Of a DNA stretch of 64,000 bases, positions 40,688 through 51,085 are shown piece by piece (position 1 is the stretch's first letter; each line of letters starts with the position of its first letter). Below the pieces are notes generated by a model that did not search any database, was not told where the DNA came from, and was given only the letters and a program-made list of their open reading frames with translations. Made by a program: the position numbers and the translations under genes. Source of the DNA: Odiellus spinosus (taxonomy: Eukaryota > Arthropoda > Arachnida > Opiliones > Phalangiidae); NCBI GenBank assembly GCA_963920705.1, contig OY987232.1, positions 5,707,200-5,771,199 of the forward strand, read 5' to 3'.

Positions 40688-41075
40688 TCAGACATCATTC
40701 CTTCCATCTTGAATGACGTTATAGAAGTGAGGAGTTCTTTTTCGTTTCCTTATTTTCGGAGCACTCATTTTTCGTTTACCACTACCAAACTGAGCCACTT
40801 TATCCCCCGCTCGATGTAATAAATTGGACCCAGCAATTTTCAAATTTTTCTTCAAAGCATTTTTGGGATCCTGACCTGCCGAAATGTCCCCAAACATGCG
40901 AGCTCCAACACCTAACGCTTTTTTACCTATCGCTTTCACTGTGGGTTTAAAAATCGGTATAATAAAACGAACTAAACTTTTTAATATAGAGCCTATTCCA
41001 TTTCCCCGTTGGAAGACTGGACCTTGAAAACCACCACCCTCTTGACGAAGATAATAAGAGTAATAAGGATTATGA
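40688..41075 (-). pseudogene. Small basic protein of the Polinton-like element (minor-capsid-like)
   Basis: The 83-codon frame 40939-40688 has AIGKKALGVGARMFGDISAG, then GSGKRKMSAPKIRKRKR, a nuclear-localisation-like cluster. Upstream, to about 41075, the same strand continues with Gly/Tyr-rich sequence and a hydrophobic stretch. Proteins with this layout accompany F54H12.2-like genes in related elements. The first part may be in a different frame, so its start is not certain. A hAT element begins about 200 bp further upstream. Confidence 0.5.
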
Positions 41076-41277
41076 CCCGTGATTATCTTCTTCGAAAATG
41101 TAAAATAACTGTTTTTCCAAGTTTTAACGGTATTTTAGCGTCAGAATCGGTTGTAATGTTAATTTCAATAACGTTTAAATTATTTACACGTAGTGTGTAA
41201 TAATTTATCGGGTTACAAATAATATTGTGGTGAGTTGTATTTATTGTTTTCTGGTCGACTAATTATTCGAATTAAAC

Positions 41278-42303
41278 TAGAGACGAGTCGGGCCCCCGAT
41301 TTGATCGGGTTTTTTCGACCCGACCCGAACCCGTTTCGGGTCGCGTCGGGCACAAAAATAAAAAAAATTATTTCGGGTCGGGTCGGGCTTCTATTTCGTG
41401 AAATTCATATCGGGTCGGGTTGGGCTCATTTTCGATCGGGCCCGGGCCGGGTCGGGTTTTTTCTTCCCCTTAAAATATTCGGGTCGGGTTTTTTCTTTGC
41501 CTTAAAATATTCTGGTTGGGTCGAGTCAGCTTTATTTTTCACGGGCGGGTTCTCATACTTAAGCTTGATTTTCGTGAGAGGGAGAATTGAAGCGATTTCT
41601 CTAGGCGAGAGTCGCGACTCGCGAGAAATATATATGAAATAGCTCGACTCTAGTCTAATCTCTAAATACCATTTAGCTAGTAGCCTAGTGTCTACAATTC
41701 TACATATACCTCTAGCCCTAGCTCTTGGGCGCACGTCGCAGGAAAACGTCTTACTTCGTGGGAATTACGGCTTGTAAACCATCCCATCCCCTACCCCACG
41801 CTCCCACAGTCTGATATCTGCCTTGACCTTGAGTGCAGTTCTCATTTTCCTCCTTGGCGTCGTCAGGGAATATTAAGGGGGGATGGAATGGCGGCCACAC
41901 GTTATAACGCTTGTCGTTCAAACTCGGCTTCTGCGTCCAGTTCCCCCTTTTTTTCGCGCTTGGCTGTTAATATATTTTCTAATGACCGTCCTTTTTCGCG
42001 TATGCTACGTGACTCCTTGCTAGAGAAGGAGAGAGCAGACAAACATTTAAGGCTAGATGATGTAAGTATGTCATGTGAGTGCGCACCAAAAAAACGGTTA
42101 GCAACTTAGCACCTTTGGTTACAGAAGCGAGAGAGGAAACTACGTCATCTTCAGACTTTTCACGGACTAGTCAGCGCCGTTTTTCGGGTCGGGCCGGGTC
42201 GGGTTTTTTTTAAAAAAATGTTTTCGGGTCGGGCCGGGTCGGGTTTTTTTTTAGATTTTTTTTCGGGTCGGGTCTTTAAAATGGTGGGCACGACTTGTCT
42301 CTA
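41278..42303. mobile_element. Non-autonomous hAT element, 1026 bp
   Basis: Perfect 8-bp target duplication AATTAAAC (41270-41277 and 42304-42311). Ends TAGAGACGAGTCGGGCCC and, inverted, TAGAGACAAGTCGTGCCC. Both subterminal regions are packed with CGGGTCGGG/CCGGGTCGGG repeats, a known style for hAT ends and likely transposase-binding sites. The interior has GC-rich frames (e.g. 41888-42109) without motifs, so no transposase is encoded. It is inserted in the Polinton-like remnant. Confidence 0.93.
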
Positions 42304-42465
42304 AATTAAACCACCCCACGCGTCACCTATTAGTTGTGGGTAGATCAAATTATTATGAATAAATAAACTCTTGACACCTCAGCCACGAAATATCTGTCTG
42401 TGTTATTCGGTAAAAACCGATCGATCTGATCATTGTCAAATCCTAACATTTTTCCTAATCCAGGG

Positions 42466-43366
42466 TTATCTTTTAAATTTAATAGCAAAAATATTGATGT
42501 ATTCTATCTGTTTAATGGATAATTCCGTCTCCAAAATACTAATGATACCTACACCACCATGTAATTTTACCGTTCCGTTTTTGTTATGGGTAAAATCAAA
42601 GTATTTATAGATTTTTTTGGGTAGACAGGCTTTCATTTCCGTAAGTAATAATTCTATACTTTCATACGTACCGTGTGGTAAATGGAAAGGTTTTGTTGTT
42701 ACAATTACCGTCTCTATATCTTCATCAATGTTAGGCATAGTCTCATTCTCAGGTCTTTTAACTTTACGTCTAATTTGGAAAGGTGGTATATTTTCCATAC
42801 TAATTTGATCAAGTGTAAGATCTCTAGCTTTGAAACACAGACATCCAGACTTTAACCAAACGTTAATCCTCTCTGTTTGTACACCTAGTATATTATTGTA
42901 TTCAGTTGGAAATTTAATAGATATATCTGAATTATCCGAATTATCCGTTTTAATACAAATGTGTTTTACCACTAGGTAGGAGTTGTAAAGTAAACCAAAT
43001 TTTACCTTTCATAACCGTTTCATTAATAAGTCTTGTTAAATGTATCGTTATTTGATCATAAACGTTTCTAAATTCAGTTTTTGTTATTTGTCCTATTCGA
43101 GAGGCGTCAATGTTAACGATTTCATATTTAAAATACATATCGGGATATCTAGCGTAATATTCATCATATCGATCAGTGATATTATCCCATTTGGAAGGCA
43201 TTGTTATTTCGGATAATCCTACCTCCCATTAACCTTCTTCTAAACTTAAGGGTGTGGCTAATTGAGTTTTAAAATTAGTTTTAGTATTCTCGGGAAAAGT
43301 ATTCATAGAAGCACTACTAGCTACCGTACAGAAAAAATTATCTTCATTAGGTATTAACATAGACAT
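42466..43366 (-). pseudogene. Penton-like protein of the Polinton-like element, broken
   Basis: Begins at ATG 43366. The N-terminal part carries FPENTKTNF followed, after an in-frame TAA at about 43230, by WEVGLSEI, a pattern I associate with the penton-like proteins of Polinton/adintovirus elements. The frame 43201-42950 continues it (DEYYARYPDMYFKYEIVN); after a frameshift near 42960, the frame 42972-42466 completes it with KPFHLPHGTYESIELLLTEM and a C-terminal basic end. So there is one stop and one frameshift over about 300 codons. Not functional. Confidence 0.55.
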
Positions 43367-44160
43367 GTTTAATAAATAGATACTTTGTATATATACAAGG
43401 TGTTACCATTCCCCTCCAATATCCCTGTGTTTATAAGATAGATTATAAAAATCTTTTCTTATATTTCTTCAAATTGACTTCAACCATTACTGGTCAGGAA
43501 GGGGGGTTTACTCTCCCCTTTTTGATCACTTGCCCGACTCGTCCATTTGAACAACAAACCTGGCATAAAATACCTGACGAAACGTAATCATTTATCCACC
43601 AATGCCTGGACCAAGCTCTGATCCACCGAAAAACGATCGCAGCGCCACTGTTGAGGAATGGGGGAGTTAGCTCCCCGTGGGGGTATTACTACTGGTGTCA
43701 AATAAATTTGGATACCACGAGGTAGAATTAGCAGTTTCAGACGGTAAAAATACCATTATTTTATATATTTCGAGCTTTTTACATAAAAGAGTTTGAAATA
43801 TTTTTTAAATTTTAATTTCAATATAGAATTAGCTTAAATATGCAAATTAACCCCAATGTTTATCATAATAATTAAATTTTATCATTTATTGCAAAGATAA
43901 TATGAGTATTTTAAGACTTTTATATAAAAGACAAATTATAGTGATAATTTTGTCACAAATTCCATCGTAATCGGTCTATTAATTCCAGAGATACGGACAC
44001 TTCTGGTTTGGCGGCCTTTTTCCAAGATGGCGGCGAAAGCTCGCGTTGGAGGCTTGGGGACTTTTGGGGGATTATATAGCACCCTAATCCCTTTCGATTC
44101 TGAAATTTTCAGCTATAGCATATTTTTTCACATCTGACCCCAAAAAATGCTTATCTACCC
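43367..44160. other. Intergenic
   Basis: No gene. Near 44008-44030 lies GGCGGCCTTTTTCCAAGATG, related to the motifs at 7303 and 7612, with GGCGG after it; the following AATCCCTTTCGATTCTG resembles sequence after the 7612 motif. Confidence 0.45.
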
Positions 44161-44162
44161 TG

Positions 44163-44740
44163 GACTACAAATGAACTAACTATCAATGAGGATATAACTA
44201 TCGAAAATAGATATTGCGAGCCCGGAGATCAATGGATATTGAAACAACTTTTAGAGAAAGGTGCGTTACTATCTATTGATACAATATATGCTGTCTCAGA
44301 TATACTCAAACAACAGTTTTCTAACATAATGCTGGGACTATTTTCTATACATTGATTTGGAAAAATATCCTACATACGAACGAAGTGGCAGATTCCGGGT
44401 TTTTCGTCCAAATGTTACATTTACTTCTGATTTAGACGCTCTAATGATAAATGGGATGCTGTCAGAAACACAACATAGAATGATAATCTTAATCAAGATT
44501 CAAATTTCGATTTGACCGGCTCATTCCGTAGAAATAGCCCCAAATTAAGCACAAACGAAGCAGAAACGATAATGAAATCTATTTGAAGTGGAAATCTGGA
44601 TGGGACAGTGATTACAACACTTTTGCCTGATAGCACCATACCAAAAAGGGGTGATATTTTTGCTTTTCGTATCCCAATTGGCGAACAATGAGATTTAATT
44701 CGAACAGAATTTTCTGTATAAATAGAGCCGTATCGTATAA
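44163..44740 (+). pseudogene. Unidentified coding remnant
   Basis: Plus-strand frames with codon-like composition but many lesions: WTTNELTINEDITIENRY and EPGDQWILKQLLEKGALLSI (44163-44330), FDLTGSFRRNSPKLSTNEAE (about 44500-44570) and IPKRGDIFAFRIPIGEQ (about 44640-44690). Stops occur about every 30-60 codons. The recurrent frame and lack of alternative explanation suggest an old gene; no family recognised. Confidence 0.3.
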
Positions 44741-44774
44741 AAGGTGAGCAGTTTTAAGAGTACACTATTAATTG

Positions 44775-44932
44775 ATACCTAGGATTACTGCCTGTCAACC
44801 TTGAAACAAACTCACCCTCCAGGCTTTCTCTCGCCTTGCTACCCAAGGGAAAGCTCAGAAGGTGAGCTCACTCCCTAAGCCCACTTCCAATGAAACAGGC
44901 AGTTGACAGGCAGAAGAAATCCTAGGCTTTAA
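44775..44932. repeat. Short inverted-repeat element
   Basis: CCTAGGATTACTGCCTGTCAAC at the left end (first 20 bases CCTAGGATTACTGCCTGTCA) is matched by GTTGACAGGCAGAAGAAATC and CTAGG at the right. Total about 155 bp, with inner CTCACC/GGTGAG arms. Possibly a tiny MITE. Confidence 0.6.
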
Positions 44933-45045
44933 GAATTAAAAATAAACTTGATTCAAGATTTTCAAAAATAGTTTATAAATTTAGAGGTAACAAGAGCAAT
45001 AAGGAGACGGCTGTTCTCGCTCAGTATACTGGTGACGAAAGTTTG

Positions 45046-45487
45046 TTAAAGGGAGAATGCAACCTAATTACAAGTGATTTTTTTATCGATTCATTATCGT
45101 TTAAATAGGCCTAATCCGTCGATAAAAAGTTTACAATACAAATATTAAACTAGAAATAAATTTAAAACTTACCCTGAAAATAGGCTTAGCGGGATTCATG
45201 GAGATCCTGAATTGCGTCCGTGTAAGGTCTAGCGACCAATGAGCAAAGGCCCGTCGTTCACGCGAGATCTCCACGAGACTTACGTCGCGTGCGATTGGTC
45301 GCTAGACCTTACACGCGAGGAAAACAGGACCTCCATGAATCCCACTAAGCCTATTTTCAGGGCAAGTTTTAAATTTATTTCTAGTTTAATATTTGTTTGT
45401 AAATATTTTCAGTAGGGGATTAGGCCTATTTAAATGATAAGGAATCGATAAATAATCACTTGTAATTAGGTTGCACTCTCCCTTTAA
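45046..45487. mobile_element. TTAA-flanked MITE (piggyBac-like), 442 bp
   Basis: Inverted arms of about 200 bp start AGGGAGAATGCAACCTAATT and end with the near-reverse complement CACTCTCCCT. TTAA directly flanks both ends (45046-45049 and 45484-45487), the target preference of piggyBac-type transposases. The middle has GGTCTAGCGACCAAT and its inverted partner ATTGGTCGCTAGACC. Non-coding. Confidence 0.75.
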
Positions 45488-45754
45488 ACATCGTTGTCAT
45501 GAAATCTAAGAAATTTACTCAGCAACCATGCTTTCAGTTAGAAGTAAACTTAAAGAGAAAACTAAAATTGGTGCATATCCCAGAGATGCTTATAAACTAG
45601 CTGATCGTAGGGCGGGCTTCATCCAGATGCTTTAGGTCCCATGAAATTGTATTGAAATATGATACTTTCCACGCTAAAACGCCTGTTTGTGGTCATTATG
45701 AGATGAATTGGAAATGATTGAACATGTTTGATTTGCTTTTTAAGAGCGCCCCTT

Positions 45755-46175
45755 GGTAATCCGTATCAACAATTTTTAAATTAACATTATTTTTCGATGT
45801 TGCTCTAGAGAACGCCACGTATTGTTGACTTTGCGCGAAAATGGTTCATGTAAAAATATTCCCACCCTTTGCAGTGTTTGACCCTGAAATTTGTAATTTA
45901 TTGTAGCATAAGCGACGCGAACCGGGTTGTGGCGTCTTTTTAACACAAAGGGCATGTTGGAATCGGATGGAGCTGGTCAATCTATCCGAGGAATAAAACG
46001 GTTTCTCCTTTAGACACATCAGTGAAATTTTCGCCTATGATAATGTTTGTTTTTATTTCCTTTATAAGAACTCTGGTTCCGTTACATAACCCTTTTGGGG
46101 TGTTTAGGTTCCTTAGAAGCGTAATAAAGAACCAACTTTGAGTTAGGTTTGGTTTTTTTCCGAACAACCCCACTT
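45755..46175 (-). pseudogene. Helitron/PIF1 helicase C-terminal remnant
   Basis: Minus strand. LLRNLNTPKGLCNGTRVLIK (about 46120-46060), then FVLKRRHNPVRVAYATINY and KFQGQTLQRVGIFL (about 45945-45840), then after a frameshift YVAFSRATSKNNV and KIVDTDYQG (about 45800-45760). These are helicase motifs V and VI (the GQT box and the ALSRAT-like box) of PIF1-family helicases as found in Helitron Rep-Hel proteins; the KSQGQT core is degraded to KFQGQT. A TAG/TAA near 45982 and the frameshift make it a pseudogene. The Rep (HUH) domain was not seen. Confidence 0.75.
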
Positions 46176-46694
46176 TGTTGGCTTCGATAACCCAAAATCG
46201 TCTTCAATAACACAAAATCACGGCGCCGAACTTTTAGCGTGGAAGTGTTAAGCCCCACTCCTGGCGGTCCTTAACATGGCGAGATATCTTTGTTATTTAT
46301 TAATGTACTATTTTGCTGAGCTCCCCCAACAGGGGAGCCGCCGTTATCTAAAAAGGTACACTTTGTGTGGCGCCACAATAAACCTGTAGAGAGAGGCGGC
46401 TAACGCGGGAACCAAGAAAACCAAAAATCGATAAAAATATAGATGTGACGTATGCAGCGTAAAGCCGACATCCGGGGCCATTGAGTTAACATGGGGCCCT
46501 GGGCCTTATTTTTAGATTTTTCACTTAATTCTAATTTACGAAGAGATACGGAGCCCAATTTAATTTTTACCCGTAGACGGCGTGTTTCTCTAAGAGTACT
46601 AAAATTACCGAACGCGTGGGGGCCCGATGGGACCCTGCACATAATTTTGAAAAGAGCGAAAAACGCAGGGACGCAAAAGGACGAAACGGGTGTA
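46176..46694. other. Intergenic
   Basis: No gene recognised. The frame at 46491-46802 (plus) has no motif and overlaps the short repeat that follows; rejected as a gene. Confidence 0.45.
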
Positions 46695-46820
46695 CCCCAT
46701 AACAGCGGTTCCTCAAAACAGCGGATCCCAAAACAGAGGCCGCTATTAAGAAACAGCAGCTGCTCTATTGGGAACTGCTATTTTGGGACTGAAAATCTCT
46801 GAAATCCGCTATTTTGGGAA
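46695..46820 (+). repeat. Short AACAGCGGTTCCC-type repeat, locus 1
   Basis: Imperfect ~20-bp copies such as AACAGCGGTTCCTCAAAACA, AACAGCGGATCCCAAAACAG and GGGAACTGCTATTTTGGGA (inverted). Related loci at 54405-54570 and 61490-61790. Confidence 0.65.
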
Positions 46821-48111
46821 ATCGCGGAATATCTGTTAGGATAAGAGAAACAATGGGGGAACAATTGCAATCTTGAATACGAACGTATGGTGATAAGTGA
46901 GATTTGATTGATGTCTTAAGTGATTAGGAAATCGTGCCGCTGAGGACTAACCAACGCCCACGCTCGCCGCTCGCATATTTTATAATCATCCTATAGATAT
47001 ATGGCACTTACATTACAGGAACAAATTTATAATCAATGACATAAAAAACTTATGCCCAGAGTTTCCAACTATTATTTATTTAAAAAATATTCGAACTTTT
47101 TTAAAAAGCAGCGCATTTAACGCTCTTTTGTATGGTGTTGCTCTAAAATGTTTTTTTTTTACCTTATTCCCCTATACTGCAATAGATCTGGGTCGAAATG
47201 ATCGATTGAGTTAAAAACCTAACCTAAATATTTCGATCATTTAATCCAAAACAAAACTGGTTTAGATCACTTAAAAGTCGATCAATTAGGCCTTTGAACG
47301 TATTGAAATGTCAACTACATATTGTTAGCGATAAGAAATAGGTATAATAGAATAGCCGATTGTTAGTGATAAAAAAATAGGTATAACCGAATTTTTAGGG
47401 AGTTGATAAAAAAATTCAATCGATGTTGACTTAAGATATGGTTAGATAACAAGGGGATTTGGATTAGCAACGTCACCCCAAAACCAATAACAAATCTCTG
47501 AGTATACGAATCATATTTTCATCGCTTAAAATAATTACATTGACAATAACGTTTAGTAACGGTATTTTCTGACGTTTTTATTGACATGACGATCTTGAAT
47601 AAGTTGTCATAAATTATGAGCTTTGTTAATATATGTAGGTATATACTTTAATAGCCTCAGAACGATGATATAGAACCCCCATATTTCTTATTGGCTACTC
47701 GGACATAGAAATCAAAAAATATGCGGGTAAAAAATTAAAATTCTAATTGGTGGCACCACCACTTTAAAAAAAACTTTCCTTGTCTAAGCATTTTCAAGAG
47801 AGTGGAAAAGTGCCTCCCGCGAAAGAGCATGCGCGAAATAACCGGCCTTGTATTACGTTTTACAAGAGGAGAGAGAACGTAGCTAGGCTCCTACGTACAA
47901 AACGCCGGAAGAGTGAGGACCAAGATGTTTTAGTCTACCGCATACAAAAACGAGACCGCGCGAGGCCCTCAGGCGCGAGCGGAAATCCAGTTTTTCTCAA
48001 CAAGTGGCGAGTGCCAAAATCAAGTTCCCTCTGGCCCATGAACAATTTCTCTCGGGCTGGGGCGGGCAAGGAGGTCAAATTCTTATTAATTCGGAGGTAT
48101 TAGACTAATAA
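46821..48111. other. Intergenic
   Basis: AT-rich up to 47770, then a GC-richer part with a motif-less 107-codon frame (47780-48103). CCTATAGATATATGG at about 46991 recurs at about 61012, again near the AACAGCGG-type repeat. A short duplication AATAGGTATAA occurs at 47337 and 47388. Confidence 0.45.
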
Positions 48112-49203
48112 AAATGATGAAAAAATGATTTTTAATTGGGTTTAAAGGGCAATGGGAAAAATGTAAAGATTTCAGTGTTTCGATTTGCCGCTGCCGGAGG
48201 TATTAACGTCAAATATGACGGAAAAAATTAATTTTAATAGGGTTTAAAGGGCAATGGGGAAAAAAGTAAATATTTCAGTGTCTCAATTTGCGGCTGTCGG
48301 AGGTATTAACATCAAAAATGATGAAAAAAAGGCAATTGGGAAACTGTAAAGATTTCAATTTCTTGATTTGCGGCTGACGGAGGTATTAACATCAAAATGA
48401 TGAAAAAATTAAATTTAATTGGGTTTAAAGGGAAATGGGAAAAATGTAAAGATTTCAGTGTCTCGATTTGCGGTTGACGGAGGTATTAACATAAAAAATG
48501 ATGAAAAAAATTAATTTTAATTGGGTTTAAAGGCAAAATTGAAAAGTGTCAAGATTTCAGTGTCTCGATTTGCGGCTGCCGAAGGTATTAACTTCAAAAA
48601 TGATGAAAAAATTTATTTTATTAGGGTTTAAAGGGCAATGGGAAAAGATTTCAATGTCTCGATTTGCGGCTGCTGGAAATAATGAAAATATTAATATAAA
48701 TTTGGTTTAAAGGGCAATGAGAGAAATGTAAACATTTTACTGTCTCGATTTGCGGCTGCCGGAGGTATAAACATCAAAATGATGAAAAATTAATTTTATT
48801 AAGGTTTAAAGGGCAATGGGATAAATTTAAGGATTTCAGTGTCTTGATTTGTTGCTGCCGGAGGTATTGACATCAAAAATGATGAAAAAATTAATTTTAA
48901 TCGGGTTTAAAGGGCAGTGGTAAAAATGCGAAGATTTCAGTGTATCGATTTCGCGGCTGTTGGACTTATTAATATCAAAAATGACGAAAAAAATAATTTT
49001 AATAGGATTTAAAGGGATATGTAAAAAATGTAAAGATTTCAGTGTCTCATTTTGCGGCTGCCGGAGGTATTAACATCAAAAATGATGAAAAATTTATTTT
49101 TAAGTAGGTTAAAAGGGTAATGGTAAAAATGTAATGATTTCGCTGCGGCTGCCGGAGGTACTAACATCAAAAATGACGAATAAATAAATTTTATTGGGTT
49201 TAA
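48112..49203 (+). repeat. ~100-bp satellite, about 11 copies
   Basis: Landmark GCGGCTGCCGGAGGTATTAAC recurs (first 20 bases) at about 48190, 48290, 48370, 48470, 48570, 48665, 48750, 48850, 48950, 49050 and 49140. Each unit also has GGGTTTAAAGGGCAATGGG and GATTTCAGTGTCTCGATTTG. Copies differ at 10-20% of positions; one or two are shortened to about 80 bp. The array runs into the truncated foldback element at about 49205. Confidence 0.95.
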
Positions 49204-49204
49204 A

Positions 49205-49744
49205 GACCAAAAAAGACGTATAGATTTGGCCTATGGAAAGTTTAAAAGATAGATTTACACAAAAAAAAATACATATGAAGGGGTGGCCTAAAATATAACC
49301 GAACTAAGGGTGGATTCTACTATAGGGATTCAGCAAGGGAGACATTGATGCGTCAGAGGTTTCTATCTCTCACCTCGGTGTCTTCCCCTTAGTGAGGGAG
49401 TTACAGAAGTAGCCATTACAAACGCTCCCCCAGTAGGGGAGTTCCATGACGTCAGGCTTTCTTTCCCCCTTGGCTCTTTGCTGTCTCCCTATAAAATGAC
49501 TACAGAATTTAAAATTTCCATAGGCCGAATTAATTTTTTTGGTATAAATTTTATTCATATTAATATCTATAAGTTTCTTATTTCTTAGACTGTGGCATCT
49601 TATTTCGTTAACCGTTAATTTTTAATTTCTAACCCTTCAAAGTTTTGAATTTTCAATTTCTGTAGTTTTAAGGCTTTGCCGTCAATCGTTGGTTATAAAT
49701 GCACTTTTTTAGAAGTTAGAGGCAAACCTACGTTTTTGTATAAT
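49205..49744. mobile_element. Truncated relative of the foldback family
   Basis: The right part matches the right arm of 23449-24540 (CATAGGCCGAATTAAT, TTTCTTATTTCTTAGACTGTG, ATGCACTTTTTTAGAAG, ACGTTTTTGTATAAT at the end, 49744). The left edge begins inside the element (GACGTATAGATTTGGCCTAT), so the left terminal repeat is lost where the 100-bp satellite starts. Diverged, hence older than the other two. Confidence 0.7.
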
Positions 49745-49894
49745 ATATTACTAAATATTTTACGATTTTTAAAGAAAAAGTCTCACGACATGGAAGATTG
49801 GAATGTTAAATTATTAAATTCTAACTGAATACTATTGAAGATCAAGTGTGCTGATATAGAAGTTTACAATTAAATGCAAGACTGCAAGAACAGA

Positions 49895-51085
49895 TATTAT
49901 GTCAAAAATATCTTTGTGAACAAAGACCCAGAATTAAGGACACGTTATCATTTCGGATGGCTGAAGTGACAGATATGTTACATTTTCTTTTAAAACGTAA
50001 AATTTAACTATAATCGCATTCTGACAGGATTTAGAGTCTAATTTCAAAACAACTGATTTTATTCATTCGCAAATATTTATAAAAAAATATTACAAACAAT
50101 TTTCTCCCATTGACCCATAACATCAAATTTGGCTTAATTATTTTTTAGGGATTACGTGTCAACCAAAATAAAACTTTTCGTTCGATAGAAAAGAATGGGT
50201 ATTCCAACTTTCGACTTAGTCCTAAATTCATTCACCGAGATTTATGTATATTTCAGACAATTTTTTTTATTCTTACTTTGAAAATTTACTATTCGCAAAA
50301 GATCACAAGCTCTCCCGACACGAGGGATAACTCAACGCCGTTGTTTCAAAGGCCATATCTGCTCAAAAATGAGTACTATTAAAAAGTGTTTTATGTCCTC
50401 GATATGTAAACAAACCAAGCTTGTGATATATGTGGCTTTAAAGGGGATATACGATAATCATGGATACTTTCCTTAACTATATTTATTTGGATATTTAATA
50501 TTTTTAAATTTATAATTGAGGAATACTCGAATACCGACCTTTAAAATCCGTTAAAACTACTTAAATAAATAACGTTTTATTATAAATCTCCGACTTCAGT
50601 CGATGCAATTCGTACATATTGCATTATGCGTGCTGAAATAAGGAGTTTATACGGAATAAAAACTCGCCGTATTTTAGTCACGATTTAGGTTTTACCGCTA
50701 ACAAGTGGACTCTTTTAAGGGAATCGGGGTTTAAGAAAACAAAAAGTAAACTCGCATTATATTAAAGAAAAACTTTTAAGCCAATTTTAATGTTAAGGGT
50801 CAATAGGAGAAAATCGTCAATTACGTTTTTTCTTAAATATTTGCGAGTGAATAAAATTAGTTGTTTTGAAATTAGACTAAATCCTGTCAGATTGCGATTA
50901 TAGTTAAATTTTACGTTTTAAAAGAAAATATAACGTATCTGTCACTTCAGCCATCCGAAATCATAACAGGTCTTTCTGCTTCTTTGTTCACAAAGACATT
51001 TTTGATAAAATATCTGTCGTTTCAGTTATCCGAAATCATAACGTGTCATTCTGGGTCTTTGTTCGCAAAGACATTTTTTATATAA
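49895..51085. mobile_element. 1.2-kb inverted-repeat element
   Basis: Arms about 49895-50150 and 50790-51085 are complementary, e.g. AACAAAGACCCAGAATTAAG / GACACGTTATCATTTCGGAT on the left against ATCCGAAATCATAACGTGTC and CTGGGTCTTTGTTCGCAAAG on the right. The right arm contains a tandem duplication of about 75 bp (50938-51009, 51010-51085) that the left arm lacks. The centre is non-coding. The superfamily is unknown. Confidence 0.75.

Noticed and set aside
41888..42109. 73-codon frame within the hAT element as a transposase
   Set aside because: Far too short, no hAT dimerisation or catalytic motif; the element is non-autonomous.
46491..46802. 103-codon plus-strand frame
   Set aside because: Overlaps the AACAGCGG repeat and an opposite-strand frame; no motif.
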